This document shows positions 51,469 to 59,868 of a DNA stretch of 64,000 nucleotides, piece after piece (the stretch's first letter is position 1; each line of letters opens with the position of its first letter). Location of the stretch: the NCBI GenBank assembly GCA_036382515.1, contig DASVHQ010000119.1:1-64000 (forward strand), given 5' to 3'. Source of the DNA: JADGRF01 sp036382515. Lineage in GTDB: Bacteria; Myxococcota_A; Polyangia; Polyangiales; JAFGIB01. The translations under genes were made by a program, and so were the position numbers. The notes beneath the pieces are model-generated. The model was not told the origin of the DNA. It ran no database searches and worked only from the letters and a program-made list of their open reading frames with translations.

Positions 51469-52884
51469 TTAGGCCGCGGACTGCGCAGCGGCCTTGAGCT
51501 GCCGGTAGGCGTACTCGTAGCGACGGGCCGCGCGCTCCCACGAGACGTCGGTGCGCATCACGCGCCGCCGCAGGGCATCGAACACCGGGGCTTGGCCGTA
51601 GGAGGCCACTGCACGCGCCGTGGTGGAGACGATTTCCTCGACGGTCTCGTCCTGCGCCACGAAGCCGTTACCGGTCTCGAGTTTGGCGTCAGCGTCGACG
51701 ATCATGTCGGCGAGCGCGCCGACCGGCCGCACGATCGGCAGCGTACCGTAGCGAAGCGCGCAAAGCGCGAGGTCGATGGAGACGGGCTTGCGCGCCGGCA
51801 GGAGCAGGAAGTCGGCGCCGGCCAGAGCCAGGTGGCGCTCCTTGTCCGTGAAGCTGGTGCGCACGGCGATGCGCTCGGGCATGTCGGTCGCGAGCCCGCG
51901 CAGGGCCTTGGCCTGTTCGTCGTCGTTGGTGAGGAACAACAGCTGAAGCGCGTTGCGGAGCAGCTTCTCCGCGGCCTCGATGATCAGGTCGCCGCCGCGC
52001 GCGGGCGACAGCTCACCGAGCACCGCGACCAGGGGAGTGCCGTTCTGCACTGCCAGCCCCACGCCGAATTGCAACGCAGCTTTGCAGCGCGCTTTGCCGC
52101 TCATGTCGACCGGATCGAAGCGCGCGTTCAGGTTCGAATCCGTGAGCGGGTTCCAGATCGAGGCGTCCACACCGTTGACGATGCCGACCAGCCGATCGCC
52201 CTTGGCGTGCAGCATCGCGCCGAGCTCGCCGCTCGGGTCGCTCGCCCAGGCGCGCGCGGTGCTCGGGGCGTTGGCGATCACGAGGTTGGCGGCACGCGTG
52301 GCCGCACCCAAGAGTGAGTGGCTCGCGAGCGCATCACGCAAGGTGGCGGACAGGCCGAGCTTCTCCAGCTCGCTGCTCGACAGCCGCTTGTCATCGCCGA
52401 GATCGTGGATGGACAGCACGCGCGGCAGCTCGGGCAACAGAGCCTTGGTCTGCAAGAGCGCGAGGCCGGCCAGCGCGCCGTGCGCGTGCACAAGCTCGAA
52501 GGCGGGCTCGCGCTTGACGACGAGCTGCGCCACCGCACCGCCGAACACGGCCGCCGCCACCAGCTGCTGCTCGGTGCTGCCCTCGTGCGGGCCGCGTTCC
52601 GAGAACAGCTCGGGGTTGGCGAGGAAGATCAGGTCGACGCCGCCGGTGGTGCGCCCATCGTAGACGTGGCAGTTGTAGCTGCGGCCCGCGGCTTCGACGC
52701 TGAAGGTCGACAGGCGACGTGCCAGGGAGCGCGCCGTGGGGTCGATGCCCGCGTAGAGCGGCGAGACCACCGTGACCTTGTGGCCGATCCCACGCAGGGC
52801 CTTGGGCAAGGCAGCCGCGACCTCGGCCATGTCGGTGCTGGCGCTGAACGGAGCGAGCTCGGAGGTTACGAAAAGGATCTCCAC
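51469..52884 (-). CDS. GT5 (glycogen-synthase-like) protein with altered donor motif
   Basis: The product from GTG 52884 has 471 residues. It opens EILFVTSELAPF as in GlgA, but where GlgA has KTGGLADV it has SASTDMAEV, so the ADP-glucose-binding Lys and the two Gly are missing. The rest shows the fold: AALPKALRGIGHKVTVVSPLY, LVHAHGALAGLALL and IVNGVDASIWNPLTD. The C-terminal donor-binding half is recognisable but short motifs differ from standard GlgA. It is probably a relative with changed or lost activity. Confidence 0.82.
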   Translation of the reverse strand: MEILFVTSELAPFSASTDMAEVAAALPKALRGIGHKVTVVSPLYAGIDPTARSLARRLSTFSVEAAGRSYNCHVYDGRTTGGVDLIFLANPELFSERGPHEGSTEQQLVAAAVFGGAVAQLVVKREPAFELVHAHGALAGLALLQTKALLPELPRVLSIHDLGDDKRLSSSELEKLGLSATLRDALASHSLLGAATRAANLVIANAPSTARAWASDPSGELGAMLHAKGDRLVGIVNGVDASIWNPLTDSNLNARFDPVDMSGKARCKAALQFGVGLAVQNGTPLVAVLGELSPARGGDLIIEAAEKLLRNALQLLFLTNDDEQAKALRGLATDMPERIAVRTSFTDKERHLALAGADFLLLPARKPVSIDLALCALRYGTLPIVRPVGALADMIVDADAKLETGNGFVAQDETVEEIVSTTARAVASYGQAPVFDALRRRVMRTDVSWERAARRYEYAYRQLKAAAQSAA

Positions 52885-53019
52885 GGCGGCGGAACATACA
52901 CGCAACTGGGGCGAAAGTTGAGTTGAGAGGCCCGCTTTGGTCGGTTTGTCCGCGCTTCTTCGCGGCAGGGCGTCGGGTTGGGTTGCAAAACCGGGGGGTC
53001 TTGGGCATATCCGCCGGGC

Positions 53020-53958
53020 GTGACCACCCCCCAAGGCGAACGCAACTCCCTGGCCGCCGCTGCGGTCGCTAACGTCTGCGTCCTGGGCGCAACCGGCATG
53101 CTGGGCCGCGCCCTGTGCGCCTCGCTCGAGCAGGCGGGGGTCAAAGTCACACGCTATTCGCGCGCCGAGCGGCCGGGCTTCGCCCACTGGAACCCCGATC
53201 GCAACGAGCTCGATCGCGCGCCGCTCGAACGCGCCGACGCCGTGGTGAACCTGGCAGGCGAGGGGATCGCCGACAAGCGCTGGACCAAGGCGCGCAAGCG
53301 CGTGCTGCGCGAGAGCCGCGTGCACAGCACGGCTTTGCTGGCCCGCACGCTCGCCGAGCTGAGCGATCCCCCGAGCGTGCTGGTCAATGCCTCGGCCGTG
53401 GGCTTCTACGGCGATCGTGGTGAGGAGGCGGTCTACGAAGACAGCCCCGCAGGCACGGGTTTCCTCGCCGAGCTATGCGAGCAGTGGGAGCAAGCCACCG
53501 CCCCGGCGGCGCGGGCCGGTATTCGCGTGGCGATCCCGCGCATCGGCGTCGTGCTCACGCCCGAGGGCGGGGCGCTCGCGAAGCTTTTGCCGGTCTTTCG
53601 CCTGGGCCTCGGCGGCAACATCGGCTCCGGCGAGCAGCACATGCCCTGGATCGCCTTGCCCGATGCGGTCTCGGTGCTGCGCTTCCTGATCGTCTCGCGC
53701 GATCTCTCGGGCCCGGTGAACGCCGTCGCGCCCGAGGCCACCACCAACGAGCACTTCACCGACGCCCTGGCGCGCGCCACCCACCGGCCCGCGTTCATGC
53801 CGGTGCCGAGCCTGGCGTTGCGTGCGGTGCTGGGTGAGCTGAGCGAGGCGCTCCTGGAAGGCGCCAACGTGCGCCCGCGCGTGCTCGAGCAGGCGGGCTT
53901 TCGTTTCGAGTTGCCGCGCCTCGAAGATGCGCTCGACGCGCTCTTGCCGGCCGTCTGA
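53020..53958 (+). CDS. TIGR01777-family NAD-dependent epimerase-like protein
   Basis: The product from GTG 53020 has 313 residues. It has a Rossmann opening VCVLGATGMLGRALCASL (about 15-32), VVNLAGEGIADKRWTKARKRVLRESRV as in the YfcH/TIGR01777 group, NASAVGFYGDRGEEAV, and a C-terminal part with FELPRLEDAL. The reaction is unknown. A likely -10 (GCATAT, 53005-53010) lies close before the start, again with a short leader. Confidence 0.88.
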   Translation: MTTPQGERNSLAAAAVANVCVLGATGMLGRALCASLEQAGVKVTRYSRAERPGFAHWNPDRNELDRAPLERADAVVNLAGEGIADKRWTKARKRVLRESRVHSTALLARTLAELSDPPSVLVNASAVGFYGDRGEEAVYEDSPAGTGFLAELCEQWEQATAPAARAGIRVAIPRIGVVLTPEGGALAKLLPVFRLGLGGNIGSGEQHMPWIALPDAVSVLRFLIVSRDLSGPVNAVAPEATTNEHFTDALARATHRPAFMPVPSLALRAVLGELSEALLEGANVRPRVLEQAGFRFELPRLEDALDALLPAV

Positions 53959-54005
53959 GCCGCACTCGCGCTCCTGCGGCCGCGCGGCCGCGAGCAGGCC
54001 CGCGC

Positions 54006-54521
54006 TCAGCGCACGCGTGGTTTGCTCGGCTCGTCGTAGCGCTTGCGCTGCTCGGCGAGGTCGGCTTCGAGCTTCTCGGTGATGCCAGCATGCCGTACCG
54101 CCAGCATGCGTGCCGCCAGATACGCCGCGTTCTTCGCACCATCCACCGCCACGGTGGCGACCGGAATGCCTGGCGGCATCTGCACCGTGGCGAGCAGCGC
54201 ATCGAGCCCAGACAGACCACCGTTCGAGAGCGGCACGCCGATCACCGGCAAGAGCGTCTGCGCAGCGACCGCGCCGGCCAGATGGGCCGCCATGCCCGCG
54301 CACGCGATGAACACCTCGACACCGCGCTTGGGTGCGCCCTTCACATACTCGGTCACGCGCTCGGGCGTGCGATGCGCGCTCAACACCAAAAGCTCGCTGC
54401 GGATGCCGAGCCCCGCGAGCACCTCCTGTGCCTCTTCGACGACCGGCAGGTCGCTCGCGCTGCCTGTCAGGATGCCGACGAGGGGTTTCTTCTCGGTGGT
54501 GGTGCTGGGCTTGGTGGCCAT
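54006..54521 (-). CDS. purE: N5-carboxyaminoimidazole ribonucleotide mutase
   Basis: The 171-residue enzyme of purine synthesis has GILTGSASDLPVVEEAQEVL, VLSAHRTPERV with the catalytic His, CAGMAAHLAGAVAA, and PVIGVPLSNGGLSGLDALLA. Length is normal. purK is not next to it. The start at 54521 was chosen because it leaves a short, basic leader before the core. Confidence 0.95.
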   Translation of the reverse strand: MATKPSTTTEKKPLVGILTGSASDLPVVEEAQEVLAGLGIRSELLVLSAHRTPERVTEYVKGAPKRGVEVFIACAGMAAHLAGAVAAQTLLPVIGVPLSNGGLSGLDALLATVQMPPGIPVATVAVDGAKNAAYLAARMLAVRHAGITEKLEADLAEQRKRYDEPSKPRVR

Positions 54522-54627
54522 CGTGCTCGTCCCTTGGTGGTGGAAGACCGCATGTTGTACAGGGTTTGCCGGCGGCTGGGGAGCCCGAGCCCGGCGTCGA
54601 CGCCACGCAGCCGGCCGGCCCGGTCTT

Positions 54628-54640
54628 GGTGTACCCTGGC
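54628..54640 (+). promoter_or_regulatory. GGTGTACCCTGGC motif before the PpiC lipoprotein gene
   Basis: Identical to 49031-49043. TACCCT (54631-54636) as a -10 box would place the transcript start at or next to ATG 54645, so the mRNA may be leaderless. Confidence 0.4.
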
Positions 54641-54644
54641 AGGC

Positions 54645-55508
54645 ATGAACTTGCGCCCCGCTCACGCTCTGACCGTCCCCGTGCTGCTCGCGCTTGCGTG
54701 TGGCCAGGCTGCTGCCCCCAAAGCCTCCGAGCCCGCAGCGCCGCTCGCGGCTGCGCCCGCTCCGCAAGAAGCGCCGCCTCCCGCAGCGCCGCCGGGCCCC
54801 GTGCTCGAAGCGCCGGCCGACCCGAACGAAGCCTGCGGCCAGATCCTCGTGGTGGCCTACAAGGGCGCCGAGCACGCCGCCGATTCGATCACGCGCGACA
54901 AGCCTGCCGCTTCGGCGCGCGCACAGCAGCTGCAGAAGACCGCCGCGAGTAGCAGCGACTTCGCCGCGCTCGCGAAGGAAAATTCAGACGCGCCGAGCAG
55001 CGCGCCGCGCGGCGGCGTCATGGGCACGTACAAGAAAGAGCAGTGGCCCGAGCTCTTCGCATCGATCAAGGAGCCGCTGTTCGCGCTCCAGGTGAACGAG
55101 ACCGCTGGGCAGGCGGTCGAGGCGCCATTCGGCTTCGTCGTCGTGCATCGCTGCAAGGTCGCGAAGGCCCACGGCCGCCACGTGCTCATTCGCTTCAAGG
55201 GCGCCAAGAAGGCCGGCCCCGAGATCAAGCGCAGCGCCGACGACGCCAAGAAGCTCGCGGTCAAAGTGCAGCAGGAGCTCAGCCAGGGCGCCGACTTCGC
55301 CAGCATCGTGAAGAAGTATTCGGAAGACGCGAGCAAGACCCGTGGCGGTGACATCGGCGAGGTCGGCCGCGGCCTGCTCGCGCCCGCCTTCGAAGACGCG
55401 CTCTTCGCGCTCAAGGTCGGCGAGCTCAGCACCGTGGTGGAGACCGAGTTCGGCTTCCACGTGATCCAGCGCCTGCCCGACGAGGTGGCGCCGATCATGG
55501 CGCCGTGA
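54645..55508 (+). CDS. Parvulin-type (PpiC) peptidyl-prolyl isomerase lipoprotein
   Basis: The 287-residue product has a lipoprotein signal (LLALAC), a Pro/Ala linker, and two parvulin-like domains. The first (about 65-175) has SSDFAALAKENSDAPSSAPRGGVMG, and the second (about 180-285) has HVLIRFKGAKK, GADFASIVKKYSEDASKTRGGDIG and FGFHVIQRL. It should help fold outer-membrane or periplasmic proteins. The first domain is less well conserved and may be inactive. Confidence 0.92.
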   Translation: MNLRPAHALTVPVLLALACGQAAAPKASEPAAPLAAAPAPQEAPPPAAPPGPVLEAPADPNEACGQILVVAYKGAEHAADSITRDKPAASARAQQLQKTAASSSDFAALAKENSDAPSSAPRGGVMGTYKKEQWPELFASIKEPLFALQVNETAGQAVEAPFGFVVVHRCKVAKAHGRHVLIRFKGAKKAGPEIKRSADDAKKLAVKVQQELSQGADFASIVKKYSEDASKTRGGDIGEVGRGLLAPAFEDALFALKVGELSTVVETEFGFHVIQRLPDEVAPIMAP

Positions 55509-55775
55509 CGGGCGTCCAAGTGATCCGGGCGCCGGGCCTTTGTCGCTTGTCTCAGCCATCTTCCCCGCGGCAGACGCGAAGCGCTTTGCGCAGTGGTTCG
55601 GCCCGCGCTTGCCGGCCTTCGCGCGGCGCGCCGTGCCCAGGTTGTGGCTTGCGGCGGGGGTGTGTAACGTTGGCTGTGGTCGTGAGCGCGCGCCAAGCCG
55701 GCTCGGCGGCTGAACGCTGCGCACGCGCAGCGCCGACGCTGCGTGGCGTTGGGCCATCGCAACCGGGAGGAACGC

Positions 55776-56402
55776 ATGGGTTTGGTGTCCAGATGGGTGG
55801 TCGTCGTGCTGACGTGCAGTGTCGTCGCCTGCGGCACCAACAAGTCCAGTGGCGCAACGGCGAGCGGTGCCGCCGGCAAACAGGCCGCAGCGGGGGCTGG
55901 CGGGGCAACGGCCACGGCCGGTCGCGCTAGCGCTGCGAGCGGCAGTGGTGCGACGGCCACGGCCGGAACCGGTAGCGCTGCCGCTGGCAGCGGCGCAACC
56001 GCCACCGCCGGAACCGGCAGCGCCAAAGCGGGCAGCGGTGGCAGCGGTGGCAGTGGCGGTGCAGCCGATGGCGGCGTCGATGGCGGCGCCGCGGCGGGCA
56101 GTGGGTCGGACGGCGGCTCGGGCGCTGCCATCCCGTGCACGGATGCCGAATGGACCGCGCAGTGCGGCAGCTCGTGCCCGTTTGCGCCGACGCAGATCGA
56201 CTGTGCCGCCGCGTGCAAGAACCTGCCCTCGGTGTGTACAGCCAACTGTCCGCAGTGCGCGGGCGTGAGCCTGGATACTGCCAGCTGCATGGCGGGCTGC
56301 GCCCTGTACAAGGGTGTCACCTGCTACAACCGGCTCTTGGGTTGCTTTGTGAGCAACTCCACCTGCGAAACCGTCACTGCCTGCGCCAACGCGCACCACT
56401 GA
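55776..56402 (+). CDS. Gly/Ala/Ser/Thr-rich lipoprotein with Cys-rich C-terminus
   Basis: From ATG 55776, with GGGAGG upstream, the product has 208 residues. The lipobox is SVVAC. A low-complexity region (about 15-125) repeats GATATAGTGSAAAGS-type units and ends in GSGGSGGS. A C-terminal domain with 13 Cys (CGSSCPF, CAAACKN, CTANCPQC, CMAGC) follows. Such proteins are frequent in Myxococcota and likely sit on the outer membrane. No function is known. Confidence 0.8.
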   Translation: MGLVSRWVVVVLTCSVVACGTNKSSGATASGAAGKQAAAGAGGATATAGRASAASGSGATATAGTGSAAAGSGATATAGTGSAKAGSGGSGGSGGAADGGVDGGAAAGSGSDGGSGAAIPCTDAEWTAQCGSSCPFAPTQIDCAAACKNLPSVCTANCPQCAGVSLDTASCMAGCALYKGVTCYNRLLGCFVSNSTCETVTACANAHH

Positions 56403-56438
56403 CACGGCGCGCACCGCGAGCGCTCACGCAAGCTGCCG

Positions 56439-57089
56439 TCAGCCGAGCGGCAGGTGCGTGCGTTCGTTGAGCGCGACGACTTTCCAGCCGCCGTGGGCTG
56501 CACGCTCCAGGGTGTGCAGCGCGCAGTGATCCACCTGGAACAAGAGCCGTGTTGCCGCCTGTGCTTCGTCGATGCCCAGAACATGGAAGATCAGCTGCAT
56601 CACGGTCAGCTGGTGCGAGACCAGCAGCACGCGCTGGCCCGCGTGTTCGGCGACCACCTGCTCGAGGAACGTCGAGGCGCGCGCACGACACTGCGCGTAG
56701 GTCTCGCCGTCGGGCGGGCAGGCGTGCATTTCCATGCGTAGCAGCGCGGCGAATGCGTCCGGGAAGCGGGCCCTGGCCTCGCCGAAGGTGAGGCCGGTCA
56801 ACTGACCCACGGAGCGCTCGCGCAGCGCGCTCGTGGAGCGCACGGAAAGTCTGGTGATCTCGGCGATCACGGCCGCAGTCTCGGCCGCGCGTACGAGATC
56901 CGACGCGTAGATCGCATCGATACCCGCCGCCTTCAGCTGCTGCGCGGCCGCGCGCGCCTGGACGCGACCGTGCTCGGTGAGCGGCGTGGGGCTATGCCCA
57001 CCGAAGCGCTGCTCGCGGTTGCCTTCGCTCTCGCCGTGCCGACACAGGATGATGGTGGTCGTCCGTTCGGTAGGCACGGGTTGCGGCAT
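56439..57089 (-). CDS. Histidine phosphatase family protein
   Basis: From ATG 57089 the product has 216 residues. It has the catalytic TIILCRHGESEGNREQRFGG (RHG motif), LTEHGRVQARAAAQQL, YASDLVRAAETA and the second catalytic His in LLVSHQLTVMQL. It may dephosphorylate sugar phosphates, phosphoglycerate or cofactor precursors; the phosphatase cannot be assigned further. The frame is open for 35 codons upstream but without family character. Confidence 0.92.
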   Translation of the reverse strand: MPQPVPTERTTTIILCRHGESEGNREQRFGGHSPTPLTEHGRVQARAAAQQLKAAGIDAIYASDLVRAAETAAVIAEITRLSVRSTSALRERSVGQLTGLTFGEARARFPDAFAALLRMEMHACPPDGETYAQCRARASTFLEQVVAEHAGQRVLLVSHQLTVMQLIFHVLGIDEAQAATRLLFQVDHCALHTLERAAHGGWKVVALNERTHLPLG

Positions 57090-57453
57090 GCAGAGCAGGG
57101 TCGCACCGGTGTCGCGGGTTGCCAAGTCGCCGGCGCAGCTCGCGCGCGAGCTTGCGACGCGTACCAGCACGGGGACACGCGCCGCACATGCCACCTGTCA
57201 CCCGATGGGCACGCAGTCACGAGCACGTCAGGTGAGCATTTCTCGACGCGCCACCGCCATGGGAAGCTGTGTCTCGGACGGCGAGGCCGGCGCCGGGCGC
57301 CTCCAGCAAGGGAGCTTCCCATCGGCACAGCCTTCGCATAGCTTGCACGTGATGCTGGCGCTCAATTTAGCTCCACATGGCTTTCGTTCATCCGCTTCGG
57401 TCTTCGTATCCGGTTTCATTGGGAACGCCACCGCACGAGCTGGGAGTGAGACT
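57090..57453. other. 364-bp divergent intergenic region
   Basis: This stretch separates the histidine phosphatase (minus) from the isoprenoid-synthase-like gene (plus), so both promoters should be here. TTGCAC (57342-57347) and CAATTT (57363-57368), 15 bp apart, lie about 90 bp before the second gene and may be a weak promoter. No RNA gene or repeat was recognised. Confidence 0.4.
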
Positions 57454-58587
57454 ATGGAACGCGATGTGCTCGAGGCTCCGACCGCCACATCCGGCGGCAA
57501 GCCCATGACCTTTCTCAACCGGGTCTTCAGCGGGGCTCGCGTGGTCGGGGCATTCGGCCGCGCCTCTGCTCTGCTACGCGAGGTCGAGGAGGAGCTGAAG
57601 GAGCAACTGCTGGACGTGGGGCCGAAGCCGAAGGCGCTGCGCTTTCCTCACCTGGAGCTCGCGCCGCAGGCCTACTGGGAGCGCAACTTCTTCAGCATCC
57701 TCTTCGTGTCCATCTTCCAGGCGATCGGCATCGAAGAAGCGCGCGTCCGCGACTACGCCGCGATCATTCACATGGTGCGAGGCATCGTCACGGCCACCGA
57801 CAACATCCTCGACGACGAGGCCAAGGGTGCGCTGCTGGTCGATCTGGGCGCGGGGCGCGTGTTGCCCAACGTGCTGTCGATGCTGCTGCAGGCCGGCAGT
57901 CTGCAAGAGCGGCTGCGCAGCGTCACGGGCAGCGATCTCGAGGCGCGGCGCGCCTGGGGCGTGCTCATCGATCAGCTCTACGCGATCGGCGAGGAAGAGA
58001 GCGGCGAAGAGGCGGCGGTCGAAGAGGTGCTGCATCCAAAACGGCTGCTCGACGAGATCCATCGCTTTCGCGGCGCCAACCTGCTCTTGCTCGCATTCGT
58101 GGTGCCCGAGCTGAACGAGCCCGATCACGCGGACGCCATCGCGCATGCCAAGGCCGGTGTGTTCCGCATCGGCCTCGCGCTGCAGATCCTCGATGACCTG
58201 GCCGACTTCGAGGAGGATCTGCGACGCCGCAATCACAACGTGCTGCGCAGCTGGCTCGTGCACGGCTGTGGAACGGATGGAAGGGGAGGGCGCGCGATCG
58301 CCATCGCCGACTCGCAGCTCGCGGCGTACACGCCGGCCGAGCTCGCGGCGCCGCACGAGCTGTTTCCGCAGGCGACGGGCGAAGTCATGGTGATGGCGAT
58401 CGAGCTGGCGCTGCGAGGCTTCGATCGCCTGCGCCAGACGGGGCACCCGCTGGATCGCGCCACTGCGCGTGAGCTGATGGCCGCGATGTTTCGGCTGCGC
58501 GGGCTGCCGCATCTGTGGGAACGCTACCTGGCTTTCTCCACCCGAGTCGACGACACGACCATCGAACCGTACTTCGAGGGACTATGA
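57454..58587 (+). CDS. Class I isoprenoid-synthase-like protein
   Basis: The 377-residue all-helical product has two Asp-rich motifs of class I isoprenoid enzymes: ATDNILDDE (about 115-123) and LALQILDDLADFEEDLRRRNHN (about 242-263). The N-terminal half has LAPQAYWERNFFSILFVSIFQAIG. The Asp motifs suggest binding of a diphosphate through magnesium, as in prenyltransferases. The first motif is not a canonical DDxxD, and the substrate is unknown. It overlaps ribBA by 4 bp. GGGAGTGAG precedes ATG 57454. Confidence 0.75.
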   Translation: MERDVLEAPTATSGGKPMTFLNRVFSGARVVGAFGRASALLREVEEELKEQLLDVGPKPKALRFPHLELAPQAYWERNFFSILFVSIFQAIGIEEARVRDYAAIIHMVRGIVTATDNILDDEAKGALLVDLGAGRVLPNVLSMLLQAGSLQERLRSVTGSDLEARRAWGVLIDQLYAIGEEESGEEAAVEEVLHPKRLLDEIHRFRGANLLLLAFVVPELNEPDHADAIAHAKAGVFRIGLALQILDDLADFEEDLRRRNHNVLRSWLVHGCGTDGRGGRAIAIADSQLAAYTPAELAAPHELFPQATGEVMVMAIELALRGFDRLRQTGHPLDRATARELMAAMFRLRGLPHLWERYLAFSTRVDDTTIEPYFEGL

Positions 58588-59855
58588 GCAGTGCGCAGCA
58601 ACCCACAGCGCGAGCCAGCGGGCTCGCCACGACACAGGAGCTGATCGAGGAGCTGGAGCAAGCCAGGCCGATCATCGTGGTCGACGACGAAGACCGCGAA
58701 AACGAGGGCGACCTCATCATGGCGGCCGACCACGTGACGCCGGAGCAGATGGCCTTCACGATCCGCCACACCGGCGGCGTGGTCTGTCTGGCGATGCCGA
58801 ACAGCCTGGCGGATCATCTCGAGCTACCCGCGATGGTTCAGAACAACACCGCGCGTCTGAAGACGGCGTACACGGTGTCGATCGAGGCCAAGCACGGGGT
58901 CACGACCGGCATCAGCGCGCAAGATCGCGTCACCACGATTCGCACGACCGTGAGCCGGGGCGTGACGGCGGCAGACCTCACGCGTCCCGGGCACGTGTTT
59001 CCGCTGCGTGCGCGCGATCGAGGTGTGCTGGAGCGCACCGGTCATACGGAGGCGGCAGTCGATCTCTGCCGGCTGGCCGGGCTCTCTGCGGTGGGCGCGA
59101 TCAGCGAGCTGATGCACGACGACGGCACGCTGATGCGCTTGCCGGCGATCCTCGACTTCGCGCGCACGCACGGCCTGCGCGTGGGCACGATCGCGGATCT
59201 GGTCGCATATCGACTGCGCACCGAGTCCTTCGTCACGCACGTCGCGACCGCCCGGTTGCCCACCGAGCATGGCGAGTTCGACGTGCACGGGTTCAGAGAC
59301 GAGCTGCGCGGTCAGGAGCACCTGGCGCTGAGCATGGGCGATATCCGCGACGGCCGCCCCGTGCTCGTGCGCGTGCACTCGGAGTGCCTGACCGGCGACA
59401 CGCTCGGCTCGCTGCGTTGCGACTGCGGTCCGCAGCGGGTGGCAGCCCTGCAACGAATCGCTGCAGCAGGTCGTGGCGTGCTGCTGTACCTGCGGCAGGA
59501 GGGTCGCGGGATCGGCCTGCTCAACAAGCTTCGCGCCTATGCGTTGCAAGACGGCGGCGCCGACACAGTCGAGGCGAACACGCAACTGGGGTTCGGCGCC
59601 GACGAGCGCGACTACGCGGCGGGTGCGCAGATCCTGCGTGCGCTGGGCATCGAGCAAGTGCAGCTGATGACCAACAACCCGCACAAGCTCGCGGGCCTGA
59701 CGCGGTTTGGAACCCGTGTGGTCGAGCGCGTGCCACTGCTGGTCGGCGGTGGCAAGCACAATCGCCGCTATCTCGCGACCAAGGCCGAGAAGCTTGGCCA
59801 CATCTTGTACGAAACGCGTTCGGTGGAGCGGGTCACGCCGCTCGACGGCGAGTGA
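58584..59855 (+). CDS. ribBA: Bifunctional DHBP synthase/GTP cyclohydrolase II
   Basis: The 423-residue fusion supplies both precursors of riboflavin. The RibB half (about 20-220) has PIIVVDDEDRENEGDLIMAAD, GVTTGISAQDR and RTGHTEAAVDLCRLAG. The RibA half (about 225-415) has the Zn site VRVHSECLTGDTLGSLRCDCGPQ, YLRQEGRGIGLLNKL and NNPHKLAGL. Both sets of catalytic residues appear intact. Its start overlaps the preceding stop (ATGA). Confidence 0.96.
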   Translation: MSSAQQPTARASGLATTQELIEELEQARPIIVVDDEDRENEGDLIMAADHVTPEQMAFTIRHTGGVVCLAMPNSLADHLELPAMVQNNTARLKTAYTVSIEAKHGVTTGISAQDRVTTIRTTVSRGVTAADLTRPGHVFPLRARDRGVLERTGHTEAAVDLCRLAGLSAVGAISELMHDDGTLMRLPAILDFARTHGLRVGTIADLVAYRLRTESFVTHVATARLPTEHGEFDVHGFRDELRGQEHLALSMGDIRDGRPVLVRVHSECLTGDTLGSLRCDCGPQRVAALQRIAAAGRGVLLYLRQEGRGIGLLNKLRAYALQDGGADTVEANTQLGFGADERDYAAGAQILRALGIEQVQLMTNNPHKLAGLTRFGTRVVERVPLLVGGGKHNRRYLATKAEKLGHILYETRSVERVTPLDGE

Positions 59856-59868
59856 GGTGGAAGCTGTC

